A stretch of 64,000 bases of DNA from Smallanthus sonchifolius (GCA_023525975.1 CM042039.1:18878501-18942500); one strand, 5' to 3'; positions 11,190 through 22,097 are shown, counted from the first letter of the stretch. Notes: generated from the sequence alone by a model not told the origin. Made by a program: numbers and translations.

Positions 11190-11345
11190 TAGCCCATACC
11201 AACTGGTTAATACTCTCCCCTACCACACATCAGGTCGCAGGTTCTAAACCTAGTAGACCCGTTTTTGCTCCTCATTTTGTTGTTCTTCTTGTCTTACTTC
11301 CCTTATTCACCCACACACACACAATTATATACAATGTTAAGGTTT
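11190..11345 (+). mobile_element. Possible tRNA-derived SINE
   Basis: TAGCCCATACCAACTGG (11190-11206) resembles an RNA polymerase III A box, and GGTTCTAAACCTAG (11240-11253) a B box (consensus GGTTCRANNCC), at the spacing seen in tRNA-derived SINEs. A pyrimidine-rich tail follows. No clear TSD is visible and the tRNA cannot be folded as a functional gene, so this is tentative. Confidence 0.4.
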
Positions 11346-12249
11346 AAAAAACCAATTCTATTTAACCTATTCTTTTTATAAACTTTCAAGGGTTATTATT
11401 ATCTTTTTACAATATACATAAATATATGGTTAATTATTCCCTAAAAACATTTTTTATTATCATTATTAATTAGGTATTAAATAATTTTCTAGAATTTCAA
11501 GATATTATGTATATTGTTATACACTATTAATCTTATAAATCTTAAGAATGAATATAGATACAAATCCTTTTTATAAAATAAAGTACTAATATGAATAATA
11601 TTATCATTATCAAATTTATAATCTCATTCTTATTACTTTGACAATAGTAGTGATTTAATTTCTTAAAAATATGATTTATAAAGATAATTGTATGACTTGT
11701 TACTAATATATGATATTATTTTTACAAGTTCATAAGTAAATTGACTATTTTAATTAGTGTTTATCACGAAATGAATATGAGCATAATTATTTTGAGTACA
11801 TATTATTTCGTTCATTACTACTATATATTTAAAAAAAAACATAATTAATGTTAGTGGATTTTCATAAGCCTTATTATTTTATATATCTCTTAAAAATTAT
11901 AATAATAGTATTGTATCATCATGTAAACAAAAGGGTTAGTTATATATGCATATTTTACTTAAACCTTTAAAACATCACATTATTAATAATACGATTTTAT
12001 TTACATTACTAACAATACAAAATGCTAATATTCGTTTTATATTTATCCTATTATTACATTCACAAATAGTGCAGTATAGGAAAAATTCTCGTTAAATAAT
12101 CAAACTTATTAATCATAATTTTCATGAAAAGTAAACCCGCATAACTAATTTATTATTATCAAATAATATCCATACGAATATTATTATGTTCCAACATGAT
12201 GACTATTTTAACCTAGTTATCTTAATAGGTTTTTTATTTAATTTAATTT
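11346..12249. other. AT-rich spacer, nothing recognisable
   Basis: Very AT-rich sequence with no coding frame of note, no repeat ends and no splice pattern. It may be an old, heavily mutated transposon or part of the LTR that ends at 13149. Confidence 0.5.
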
Positions 12250-13149
12250 ACAATTAGTATTTATTGTTGACACAAAAAATCTCCTTTATAAATAAAACAT
12301 ATAAAACATTATTTCCTTGATATATTACCACTTTCATTCAACTTGATTCGTTCGTCCGTCCTTTCCAAACTCTAAAGTCTCAAATAGTTCTGTTCTTATT
12401 TCTTTTAATTGTTTCTAAATATTTATATGCATAAATATTTACTTAGGGCACGCTAAACCGGTTCACTTTTATTCAACTTGATTCGTACAATATTTTTTAT
12501 TTTTATACATTTTGGGGTGAAACATGATTTGTATTGAAAACTATTTACAATTACAATATACAATTCCACATTATAACTATTGTGTAATTTGTGATTTTGT
12601 GCTTGAATGATATGAGTTGAACTACATATAAATGACACACTCGTGCAATCATTAACTCTATACAAGCCAACGGTAACATTGATAGATCTATTGTGTCTGA
12701 CAAACCCACCCATGTAGGGTGATTGTTACCGACAATACATTAGGGTAACCTGCGTGTTATGCCTCATTCACAAGGTTTGATTGTGCACCTAGTTTAACTA
12801 TAGATTTTTCATAAAATGCCTTATTTACCATGTTTTATATGAATTGTATAAAACATTTGAAAACTACCTGAGATATCTAAACCTATGTATGCTCACCAAC
12901 TATTTATAGTTGACCCTCTCATTTTAAACATGTTTCAGGTGGAAATGTTGAATTACAAGTTTGTCACTCGGGAGCTTATGGACTAAGTGGCAAATAAATT
13001 GGATGTATTGCTAGCTTTTGTTGTTTGAACATTATGTATTTGTACCTTTAATTCAGTTTAATAATTTTTTTCAATTTAGTTTGATCATGAGCTTTTAAAC
13101 ATTCTACATGTCCCGCCCCGACGTATTCCTCCGTCGATTGGGGTGTGAC
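12250..13149 (+). mobile_element. Gypsy-type LTR, 3' part (left end unresolved)
   Basis: The sequence ends CCGTCGATTGGGGTGTGACA at 13149, a typical end of plant gypsy LTRs. Upstream, TGCTCACCAACT (about 12890) followed by TTTCAGGTGG (about 12935) resembles the R-U5 region of the LTR at 13655-16131, where AACTCACTCAGC is followed by TTTTGCAGGTGAG. I cannot place the start, and no PBS follows it. Confidence 0.4.
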
Positions 13150-13654
13150 AATCTGCGAGGGACATATGTATCTCATTTATGAGTAAGCCAGCGACGCCTG
13201 AGTTTTGAGAGATCATCGCTGGATAGCGATTAAAGTACAAAACAAGAAGGGCGACGAATGCTCCTCATTTCGAAAGGCAATGAGCCTTATTTGGGAATGA
13301 TTGTCGGAATAACGAGATCGTCATAGCTATGCAAGGAGTAACAATATAGGTGCGGTGAGGGAATTGGGAAAATGGAACAAGTAAGCAGGTTCTTGATAAT
13401 GTTGTGTCATAGAAGTGAAAGTTGGAGAACTAGTAATAACGAAATACGTAGATGATCCTATAGGTTAGAAAGTCAAAAGAGGGCAACGGGGAGACTTCCT
13501 TTGAACACCAAGAATGGTGACCGAGTTGTAAAGTAAAGTGACCGCGTTGATGCATACATTGAATGAAGGGCACCAAAGGATTTTGGATGTACCAGTATGT
13601 TGGTTCGTACCAACGCAGGACTGGAGGACGAATCATCTTTTAAGGGGGTAGACT
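13150..13654 (+). mobile_element. Gypsy element 3' internal remnant with polypurine tract
   Basis: A non-coding or heavily decayed stretch ends in CTTTTAAGGGGGTAGACT (13637-13654), a plausible polypurine tract immediately before an LTR. Together with the LTR that follows it represents the 3' end of a Ty3/gypsy element. No chromodomain or integrase motif can be read. Confidence 0.5.
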
Positions 13655-16131
13655 TGTAACATCCCAGAGTTCGTAGACTAACAGGTCAGGTCGGTGAGTA
13701 AACCGAATCCCTTTTAAATGGCTCGGGTTGTACGGATTTTCACATAAAAACCCAAGAAACTAAGAGGACCCGATTAGCCACTATGTGAACGATTGGGATC
13801 AAAACACGCGTTAAGGCAATACCCGATTGTAACATGCAAAGGTTTAAAAACCTTGCTAAGAGAAACCCTAGGCCATTCGGCCTAGGTGTGAGCGACGACA
13901 AGGGACAAGCCGCAAGGAAGCAAACCCGACAGAGGAGGAGTACGGCGACGCGAGGTACGGTCCGGCATGGATGGCATCCGCATCACGTGAGGTAACATTG
14001 TTTTTCATTCTTTTTGGTTGTTGATCATTTTCGGTTGTGCGAAGGAGGACCCGATTAGGGTTTTGAGGGTGTCTTCATGGTTGGCAATGACGGGGACGAC
14101 TACAAGGTGGCCGGCCTGTGGTGGCGGTTACCGCAAACAAAATGGTGGTCGGTGAGGAGAGCATGGCAAGGGAGTCGGGCAGTGATGGGGTTCGACGGAT
14201 GTGGTGATGTGCTTGCGATAGAGAAGAGGACATCAAGTGCGGGAGCTCGCTGTGGCGGCTCGGTGGCGTGTGTAGGGTTGCGATGGCTTGCGAGTGGTGG
14301 CCGTCGGCATGATGGTCATTCCAGAAGACTATGGCATCCGGTGGTGGTACATGGCGGTGACGGGCTAGCGGTACATGGCGGTGACGGGCTAGCGGTACAT
14401 GGTGGGGTTACGGAGAAGAAGATGGAGACGTATGACCGGCTGGAGCATTTCACGAGTAAGGTTCCCGCGGCTAGTGTTTGCATGGTAACATGCATGTGCG
14501 TGTGGACCCGATTCGAGCCCTCGAGATCTAATTAGGCCAAGGACGAGCCGGCATGAGCATGAGTAATGGTTGGCGATTAGGGCTTACATGGCAATGCCAC
14601 GTGCATGCATGCACATTTAGGAACTGGTTCGGGTACTCAGTTTCCAGGAGGGTCAAGGACGATCCAATGTACGAGTTGGGGAGGTACGGTAATAAGGAGG
14701 GCAAGTAGTCAAGACCGAGTATTAGAGTTTATTTATTTATACGTTATGCAAAGTATGTTTAGAACGTGTTCTGATCCTGTGATCAAGCGTTTTTCAGGTT
14801 TGGGATTCGAAAGTGGATGGACGAGTTACAGAGCAAGGACTGAGACTCAGTATAACCGATGAGTTTCTAATCCCCAACTTTAAATGTTTTACTATTTTTG
14901 GGCTGATGTACATACTTTCAAGAGATGTTAATATATTTGATCGTGTTAAGGGTTTCGGGTTTTAACCCGATGGGTTTTGATATAAAATGTTTATTAAAGA
15001 GTCGTAGGGTCTCCGGTGTGTCTATAGGAATATGTGAGCTAGAGGTACGAGTCAATAATGTGTGACGTGTTAAGGGATGGTCGGGGAGAGTCGGGTTTTA
15101 AGCTAATTGCTTATAAATGTGTGACGTGAGATATAATGTTCTAAGGTTATATGTGAGGGTAAGGTGTAGTATGTGAATCATGGAAACGTAGATTGATACT
15201 GTGTGTTTATATTTGTGTTTTGTGTCGATGTGTTGTGACACGGCGGGTACTGCGTTTTTACCGTTGTCATTATGACACGACAAACGGGATTGTGAGGGAC
15301 GAAGTCCTTCGGGAAGTCACCAACGTGAAATTTATTTAACAGGTAATGCCCTGACAAGGGTAACCCAGACGAGGGTGCGATGATGAGGTATGAATGGTAT
15401 GCAACTATACATATGTGTTAAATTGCATGCAAGCGTTAAATTGTGTTATTTGTGCATGAGATATTATTATTATTATTATGTGTAGGTGGTAGTAAATGAG
15501 GTGAGTAGAGTTACACGGACCATTGTGTCAGAATTGTGACGTGGTGTGTGTGCTTGTTGTGTCAATTAATTCGTGTAAGCCTTGGTCAAGGCTGAGTAGG
15601 CAAAGGTCTAGGGAATTGTTGTGTAATTGGGTTTTGAGTTAATATGTGTAATAGGTTATGAGTTATTAACGTGAAATTTCAATTTATGTCGGTGAGACTC
15701 ACTGAGTTATAATCGTGGGATGAGTCTTGGGAGGTGAATTTCTTGGGATATCATAAGATAACGAGGGTTGTCTATATGATTATAAAATTATACAACTATT
15801 TTATTAAGGACCGGAGGGTCCTGAGTGAAAATAAATTTTAAATATAACAAGATGACTTTTGTTTAAATCAAACTATTAGAACTCACTCAGCGTAGCTGAC
15901 TTTGTGTGTACGTTAGATTGTTTTGCAGGTGAGCTTTGAGATTGATGTATCTTGGCTTGGGAAAGGTGTTACTCGGATTGGTGTGCATGCATTCGTGAGG
16001 TTGGTGAGATAACGTAATAAATAACGTTTTTAGAAAGACTTCCGTTGTAGTTTAATTGATAGCTTACACACTTTTAATATAATAGCCCGTTTTGAGAACC
16101 AACTGTTGGATGCCCGAGTCGGGGTCTTACA
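13655..16131 (+). mobile_element. Gypsy LTR (2,477 bp), element E
   Basis: It begins TGTAACATCCC after a polypurine tract and ends GGGGTCTTACA before an initiator-Met PBS, so it is bounded on the left as a 3' LTR and on the right as a 5' LTR. That implies two gypsy copies sharing one LTR, or a recombinant. The frames at 14077-14535 and 14605-14862 have no family resemblance and lie within the LTR. The last 240 bp recur at 50149-50390. Confidence 0.75.
14349..14403. repeat. 24-bp tandem repeat inside gypsy LTR
   Basis: GTACATGGCGGTGACGGGCTAGCG repeats twice in full, and a third partial copy reads GTACATGGTGGGGTTACGG. Confidence 0.9.
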
Positions 16132-16450
16132 AGTTGGTATCAGAGCCGTGGTTTAAGAGAAAATCGGTGTTTTTTTATAAAATAATATACCTTAACTTAA
16201 ACTGTAAATGGGACGAGGGTGAAATGAATGTCACCACGAGTAACCGTGAGCCAAGAGGTACATCTGTTGAGTCATGCATTAATTATTAGAGTATTAATGG
16301 TCTAGTGTAATATTACATGAAGTTGCGTGGTGTGATTAAGTGAGATTATGTGTGATTTAAATAATGTGGAGTAGCATTAATTGGGTTATGTGAGATAATT
16401 TGTGTTAGCATGATCTAAGTGTAAGTAACAAAAGGCTCTAATACCAATTG
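16132..16450 (+). mobile_element. Gypsy PBS and leader fragment ending in an inverted PBS-like sequence
   Basis: AGTTGGTATCAGAGCCGTGG follows the LTR and is an initiator-Met PBS. The leader runs about 300 bp and ends with GGCTCTAATACCAATTG (16434-16450), nearly the reverse complement of the PBS. Coding sequence of family C starts immediately after. The same block, with the same inverted PBS-like end, is present at 50392-50711. Confidence 0.7.
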
Positions 16451-16631
16451 AAGATGATCTAGTTCGAGGAAGAAAGCAAAGCTATCTGAACAACTCCCGC
16501 AAAAGTCCACACCAATTATTAAACCAACTGTCACAAAGCAGCAGTATAAGGGCAAGGTAAAGGTAGTTAATCAACCAGCGCCTGTAGATGTCCAAGCCCT
16601 ACAACAAAGAGTTTTTATTCTCGAACATAAC
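16451..16631 (+). pseudogene. Family C extra-ORF fragment (middle region), array unit 1
   Basis: The sequence encodes a basic segment (KSTPIIKPTVTKQQ, then GKVKVVNQPAPVDVQALQQR) that also occurs at 50712-50900 and 61385-61558. The last part resembles the start of a coiled coil. It is cut at 16631, where the LTR, gag and pol expected from unit 2 are missing and sequence equivalent to 58797 follows directly. Confidence 0.65.
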
Positions 16632-17874
16632 ATTGTCAGAGATCTCCTGAAAATTTCATAGACCAGTACTAGTTATGTTTATTTAGTTATTATTTAGGTG
16701 CTCAAAAGATCATGAGGAAAGGAAGGTTTATCCGATACGTTATGGGGTCCATTCAGTTCATCAAAAACTCATCTAATTCATAATAATATAAATAAAGGTT
16801 TCTAAGATGTGAGTGTGGGACCCACTAAAGCATGAATAACTATTACCCAAAAACATGATAACATCATTCACTGCTTGCTTGTCAATTAAGGTATAAAGCC
16901 TTGAGTTTACAAAGATAATATATTTGCAATCACTAAGACCTGTCTAAGAAAATGAGCGGCTGATAAGTATAGCGTAGTCTGCCCTAAAATGATATGATCC
17001 CATAACAGAGTTTCTCTCAAAAATATTATGTTTTATTGTTTCAAGACAGTCTAACATCTTTGAAAAGAACAAAAAGATTTTTTGTTTTTAGCTTAGTTTA
17101 ATTTATTTTTTATCTTTTGTATTTCAAAAAAATGACCGTCCCTGCTTGACCCGACAATCCAAAGGACATAGTTTCTCAAAGGTTCGTGTTGACTCAAACG
17201 TATGAGGCCGCATACTTAAAGATTGCGGTGCCGCATATATGGTTTTGCTTATAAAAGGCTCGAAGTTTGCGGTTCAGGTTTTACATGAGCCACATACTTG
17301 ACATTCTCTCTCAGCCGCATACATCTCCTCCGTCTCCAATATCAAATTTCTTTACCCAAGAGTGAAATTATTGTTTTGAGTGTGTTTGATAAGCATAGGC
17401 GACATCTAAGGTAAAAGGGTTAACCATGATTTCATGTTAATCAAGCGTGTATGATCCCTTGTATCCCATTGACCTCAAACAAGACTTTTTGACCGAATTA
17501 ACTATCAAAAATCAAGTAAAAATTGAAATTGGTCCAATGGTTTTGGTCGCAATCATTTGGCGACCATGAATCACCTGAAAACCAAACTAAAAACATGTTA
17601 AAATCCATGAATTTTGAGTTTGTTAAAGTTTGTAGTTTGTTCAAAAGTTTGCGGTGTTGGTCTGAAGTTTGTGGTATCTTAAAAGTTTGCGGTTTTACGA
17701 AGTTTGCAGTATAATTTAAAAGTTTAGGGTTTTCTTAAGTTAGCGGTTGTGTTTTAAAGTTTGCGTTTGAATTCAAGTTTGCGGCTGTGTTTCAAAGTTT
17801 GCGGTTTAATACTTGTGACCAACAACTATGAATATGTTATTTTGGAATCTAACTTGATTTACTGATTGCAGTTA
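16632..17874 (+). promoter_or_regulatory. Family C pol-to-extra-ORF spacer with internal promoter, unit 1
   Basis: This is a close copy of 58797-60044. It contains degenerate GCATACTT half-sites (17209-17238), the TATA box TATAAAAG (17250-17257), a candidate 5' splice site AAGGTAAAA (about 17409), an array of AAGTTTGCGGTT units (17625-17810) and the 3' splice site TGATTGCAG (17864-17872) just before the extra-ORF ATG at 17875. Confidence 0.65.
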
Positions 17875-17953
17875 TGGCAAACTTAAAACTTGTTAAGGAT
17901 CATAATGAACTGGCATACTTGGAGGACCCACTACAAAATCACAGTGTATTCAG
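17875..17953 (+). pseudogene. Family C extra ORF, 5' end, unit 1 (split by element D)
   Basis: ATG at 17875 lies three bases after a CAG acceptor. The frame reads MANLKLVKDHNELAYLED and is intact here, whereas the copy at 60045 has compensating 1- and 2-base deletions. Element D interrupts it and it continues at 20966. Confidence 0.7.
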
Positions 17954-18490
17954 TGTAGGTCCCGGGAGTCTCGTCGCGCAGTGGAAATAACACAGATCTG
18001 TTCTGTGATTTGCGTGGGAACAAAGAAAACGAGACAGAGAATACATGAACAACAAAAAAGACAATGAAACGATACATAATCCATAACATAGAAGTCATCC
18101 CGTATTACAGACTACATACCGAAGGAGCACACATATCTCATCTAAGCTCACGGTCCAGGGGTCAGGAGAGCTCGTCCCGACCCGGACACCTTTCAACCTT
18201 GTTCCAGAGTTCCACCTACAAATGAAGACAAGTTTTCTATTTACAGGGGAAGAAAAATTACCTGCGTACTTGTCTAAGTATGCAGGGTTTAGTCATGCGT
18301 ACTTGACAAGTACGCAAGGCAAAAGCCTTGCTTACTTACTAAGTACGCAAGGTAAAAGCCTTGCGTACTTACTAAGTACGCAGGACCAAACTGGTGTGCA
18401 CGCTAAGTACTCAGGAACACCCTCCTGCGTACTAGCCACGTACACCGATACATAGATTTTTATATATAGTTACAAAAACATGCTTCTACA
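17954..18490 (-). mobile_element. Element D 3' LTR (537 bp)
   Basis: It runs TGTAGGTCCC to GCTTCTACA. It is 66 bp longer than its partner, and the difference lies in the palindrome array (about 18285-18390), where it has extra TGCGTACTT...AAGTACGCA units. Confidence 0.85.
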
Positions 18491-20004
18491 AACTCTCTCT
18501 TAACTATAGCATCAAATTCTATCTATCACTAACACTGATATACATCTGTTTACTAAGAATGTCCTAACAGACTCTCTCTAAACTAATGACATCAAGTGTT
18601 TTCTAGCGAGACTTGATCTTCTGGCATTCCACTTGATATCTTCAAATCTTCAAACTTTAGTCTTCAGTTGCCGAGTGATAACACACACGACTCCCTCTTA
18701 ACTGTAACTTTCATTTAGGCCAAACCAAGTGCTTCAATAGGAACCAACTAACCCAATACACTTCATTGTAGTTCATCCTCTCAGCAGAAGCTTGCTCCAC
18801 CCTGACTTAGAACTCTGAGTCTGACAATGTCTTCCAAAACAGGTAACAATAGTAGACTAAGACAACTCCAAATCAGCTGGCATGTGATAGAGAGTTTGAT
18901 TTTCCAATAACCTTCATCAAACTAATTAGCTACCATAGGAATTCCAGTAAGATAAACTTAAGTCTTCAACCAGATTTGTCCAACTCTATCCTGTATCTTC
19001 ACGAGTCAACCAAATTCCCGAAGATGTTCATTTCCAATATTCCCTTTCAGTTTAAGCTCCATCTGACTAGACAAGAAACAAGGGTATGTTTCCTATCCCA
19101 TCGACCAATGATAAAAGGTTCCATCTTCAACTAATAATCCAATGGATATCCAGCTTCATCCTGAAAACACTTGATAGAATCAAACACAAAATCATGCTCA
19201 ATAGTGATCACCTTATATCCAAAGTCCAACATTCTTCAATTAGATCTTCATTCCTGGTTCACACCTGCTAATCTGTATACATTCACCGCGTCCCAAATGA
19301 GAAATCCCATCATAATTGAATCACATCAAATCTTGAACACAAGCTTGACCAATGAGCACGAAAAATATAGTTTACACGAGAAATCACGGTTGATGATACA
19401 TTTATTTTTATCCCCCTCATTTCTCTGTAACTATGACCAGCTTCATCATCACTTCACTCAAATCCTCAAAAAAAAACAACTAGCCAACTCCAGTATTTTA
19501 TTCTTTTATTCATTTGCAAAGATCCAAAATAGCAAATCCTTGGGTTCAAGTTGTTCCAGTATTCATCCTCTATTAAAGAAGTATCCCGGATACTCGTAGC
19601 CTACATATTCAGGTTTGAATACCTAAACAAGATGATTCTTTTTTCGAAAGAGCCAAAACAACAACATATTCTCAAATAGAACGAGACCTTTAGCCGATGA
19701 CGACCCAATTGATCCAATTAGTTCAACATTCATACCCTATTAAATAAATATCCCGGATACTCGTAGCCGACATTTTCAGGTATGAATACTTAAACAATGT
19801 ATGACAAGTGGTATCATCCAACAAATATCTCGTCCGTGTTTCGCCACGCCACACCGTATAAAATTTTGGTCCAGAAAAACCAAAATTACTATTTTCTTCA
19901 AAATGGCCCGAAACAAGTGTACAAATGATCCCTAAAAAATTTAGCCAAGCAAATTTTCCCCGCCAAAAAACTTTTGAATACTTAAACTTTTTTTTTTGAA
20001 TCCC

Positions 20005-20235
20005 AGATGCTAGTTCATGCGTACTTAGTAAATACGCACATAAAGGGTGTTCATGCATATTTAGTAAATACGCAAAGCTAAGTGCTCATGCGTATTTGAT
20101 AAGTTCGCAAAGCCAACCCATGCGTACTTAACAAGTACACAGGACAACTACTCTTGCGTACTTAGTAAGTACGCAGGGCAAAACCCATGCGTACTTAGTA
20201 AGTACATAGAAAAGCTGAATTTGCGTACTTATCAA
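20005..20235. repeat. Element D leader array of GCGTACTT...AAGTACGC units
   Basis: Six or more units (for example GCGTACTTAGTAAGTACGC near 20156-20174) lie between the PBS and the centre of the element, with varied half-sites (GCGTATTT/AAATACGC). The placement mirrors the leader array of element A (22098-22312). Confidence 0.85.
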
Positions 20236-20477
20236 AAAGTAACAGCGTTCTTGACGGATTTTGAGGAGAATGCTCAAAAAGTGATGGATCTGAGAAATAA
20301 ATGCTTCCGAAAGCTTAGAAAAAAACATCTAACAAACCCTTAGCCTTCCAAACACCAAAGGAAGTGATAAAAACTCGGATTTAAGGATTTTTGGTCTGAA
20401 AAAGTACGAACTCGTAAGAACATAGATCTGCTCAAAAACCCTAAAACTCGAAACTAGAACATAATTCAACGAACACC

Positions 20478-20494
20478 GAGGCTCTGATACCACT
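20478..20494 (-). other. Element D primer-binding site
   Basis: The minus strand reads AGTGGTATCAGAGCC next to the LTR end, complementary to initiator-Met tRNA. Confidence 0.85.
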
Positions 20495-20965
20495 TGCAGG
20501 TCCAGGGAGCCTCGTCGCACAGCGAAAATAACACGGATCTGTTATGTGATTTGTGTGGGAACAAAGAAAGCGAGACAGAAAATACATGAACAACAAACAA
20601 GATATGAAACGATACGTAATCCATAACATAGAAGTCATCCCGTATTACAGACTACATACCGAAGGAGCACACATCTCTCATCTAAGCTCACAGTCCAGGG
20701 GTCGGGAGAGCTCGTCCCGACCTGGACACCTCTCAACCTTGTTCCAGAGTTCCACCTACAAATGAAGACAAGTCTTCTATTTATAGGGGAAGAAACATTA
20801 TCTGCGTACTTGTCTAAGTTCGCAGGGTTTGGTCATGCGTACGTGACAAGTACGCATGACCAAACTGGTGTGCAGGCTAAGTACTCAGGAACACCCTCCT
20901 GCGTACTAGCCACATACATCGATACATAGAATTTTTATCTGTAGTTACAAAAACATGCTTCTACA
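20495..20965 (-). mobile_element. Element D 5' LTR (471 bp)
   Basis: It runs TGCAGGTCC to GCTTCTACA on the plus strand. In minus orientation the palindromes lie at 20800-20915, followed by CCCCTATAAATAG (20778-20790) as TATA box, then the transcribed part and the PBS. Confidence 0.85.
20778..20915 (-). promoter_or_regulatory. Element D LTR promoter: palindromes plus TATA
   Basis: Palindromic units GCGTACTT...AAGTTCGC and GCGTACGTGACAAGTACGC lie 12 to 60 bases upstream of the TATA box on the minus strand. The design is identical to that of the element A LTR. Confidence 0.7.
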
Positions 20966-21252
20966 TTCAAGTCAATGATAGTGGGAGTAAGGGCATCCAG
21001 AGTCTTCCATGCTCTATCTCAACATCCAGATATATGTGAAGACTTTATTAGAGATTTCTGGAGTACAGCTGAAATAGTAACTGAGAAAAACATTGAAGGG
21101 ACAGCTGGCACAGTTGCTGGAAAACGCATTGTTATCACTAAAGCAGTTAGCAAAACATGCTTGAACTTTGGTGATAATCCCGAATACCATACAAGTTTTA
21201 CAGTGGGTCAGATGACTTAAACTTTCCAAAGAATGAGCTATGTAGGAGAGTT
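20966..21252 (+). pseudogene. Family C extra ORF, N-terminal domain, unit 1 (split by element A)
   Basis: Continuing from 17953 across element D, the frame reads RASRVFHALSQHPDICEDF, IRDFWSTAEI and GTVAGKRIVITKAVSKTCLNF. The relatives in A and B share the pattern of a W-x-T/S-A motif (FWGTAEHD in A, FWASAEIDC in B) followed by a hydrophobic segment with G-x-x-V/I. A TAA at 21217-21219 interrupts the frame. It ends at the element A insertion (TSD GAGTT) and resumes at 49746. The uninterrupted copy in unit 2 (60390 onwards) shows the empty-site sequence. Confidence 0.75.
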
Positions 21253-21774
21253 TGTTGAAGCACTTTCTTATGACAAACACTCTGGATAGATAGAGTCTTA
21301 GTTTGTAATTGTCTTTGTATGTAAGAGTCTTTATGTATTAGTTTATCGAGTTGTATTTACTTTTACATATTGAATATTGCAAAATTCTCTAAGTGTTTTG
21401 CGCACTTGTAAGTGCACAGGAGAAAGCTCCTGCGTACTTAGCAAGTACGTAAGAATACCTTTGCGTACTTGCTAAGTACGCAAGAGTATTTTGCCCTGCG
21501 CACTTGGTAAGTGCGCAGGCATTAGGTCTTGTATAAATAGGATAGGTTGACAGAAGTTAAGTACGTAGTCATAGTTGCAAATACGCAAAGTGTAATCAAC
21601 TTTGTTTCTCTCTGTAACCTTCAAGTGTTTATAATACAAAGAACGTTTAAAGTGATTATCTTGTCGGTTTACTTTGTTTAGCTAGACTCTCCACCTAGTC
21701 ACGGGTATTCCGCACCCGGTCCGACTAGTAGACCCACTTGCATGTGACGATCCGCCACACCTGAGGGACCTACA
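21253..21774 (+). mobile_element. Element A 5' LTR (522 bp)
   Basis: TGTTGAAGCA to GAGGGACCTACA. It differs from the 3' LTR by a 13-bp gap (TTTGTATTTTCTTG region) and scattered substitutions, so the insertion is fairly recent. The PBS follows at 21775. Confidence 0.9.
21391..21540 (+). promoter_or_regulatory. Element A LTR promoter: GCGTACTT/AAGTACGC array plus TATA
   Basis: Four palindromic units lie in a row: GCGCACTTGTAAGTGCAC, GCGTACTTAGCAAGTACG, GCGTACTTGCTAAGTACGC and GCGCACTTGGTAAGTGCGC. The last ends about 16 bases before GTATAAATAG (21531-21540). The 3' LTR has the same arrangement at 49371-49511. Confidence 0.8.
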
Positions 21775-21790
21775 AGTGGTATCAGAGCTT
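21775..21790 (+). other. Element A primer-binding site
   Basis: AGTGGTATCAGAGCTT directly follows the LTR and is complementary to the initiator-Met tRNA 3' end. Confidence 0.9.
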
Positions 21791-22097
21791 TGCTCCTGAT
21801 TTCGAGTGTTGTGAGTGAGTTTGGAGAGTTTCTACCGAGTTTTTACAAGCAAAAAGAGGTATTTTTGTTGTTTTTTGTGATAAAATAGGGGTAGCTCTTG
21901 AGCACTATTTTAGAAGCAAAAATCACTCAAAAACTAATTTTTGTTGTGTATTTGAGTGTTTTGAGCATCAAAGGTTGGTTAGAAACAAGTTTCTGACTCT
22001 TTGGCTCATTTGCATTGATCATCAGTCCAACTTTTACCATCTCCGGCGACTTTCCAGTGACCGGAATAGTTTGGTGAGAGTTGCTGAAAAGGTGTTG

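Larger units (their letters stand above)
17954..20965 (-). mobile_element. Element D: non-autonomous LTR retrotransposon, related to A
   Basis: Two LTRs (17954-18490 and 20495-20965) flank about 2.0 kb with an initiator-Met PBS on the minus strand. TTCAG/TTCAA at 17949-17953 and 20966-20970 form the TSD. No gag or pol motif can be read; the largest frame (19171-19599, plus strand) has no resemblance to anything I know. In minus orientation the LTR starts TGTAGAAGCA and ends GGGACCTACA, against TGTTGAAGCA and GGGACCTACA in element A. It has the same PBS and the same GCGTACTT/AAGTACGC palindromes. It is probably a parasite of family A machinery. A direct repeat around ATCCCGGATACTCGTAGCC occurs at about 19580 and 19750. 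Confidence 0.8.

Noticed and set aside
14077..14862. Two forward frames of 152 and 85 codons
   Set aside because: They sit within the gypsy LTR, contain a 24-bp tandem repeat and resemble no protein family.
19171..19599. A 142-codon forward frame in element D
   Set aside because: It is antisense to the element, without similarity to anything recognised, and of a length expected by chance in AT-rich DNA.
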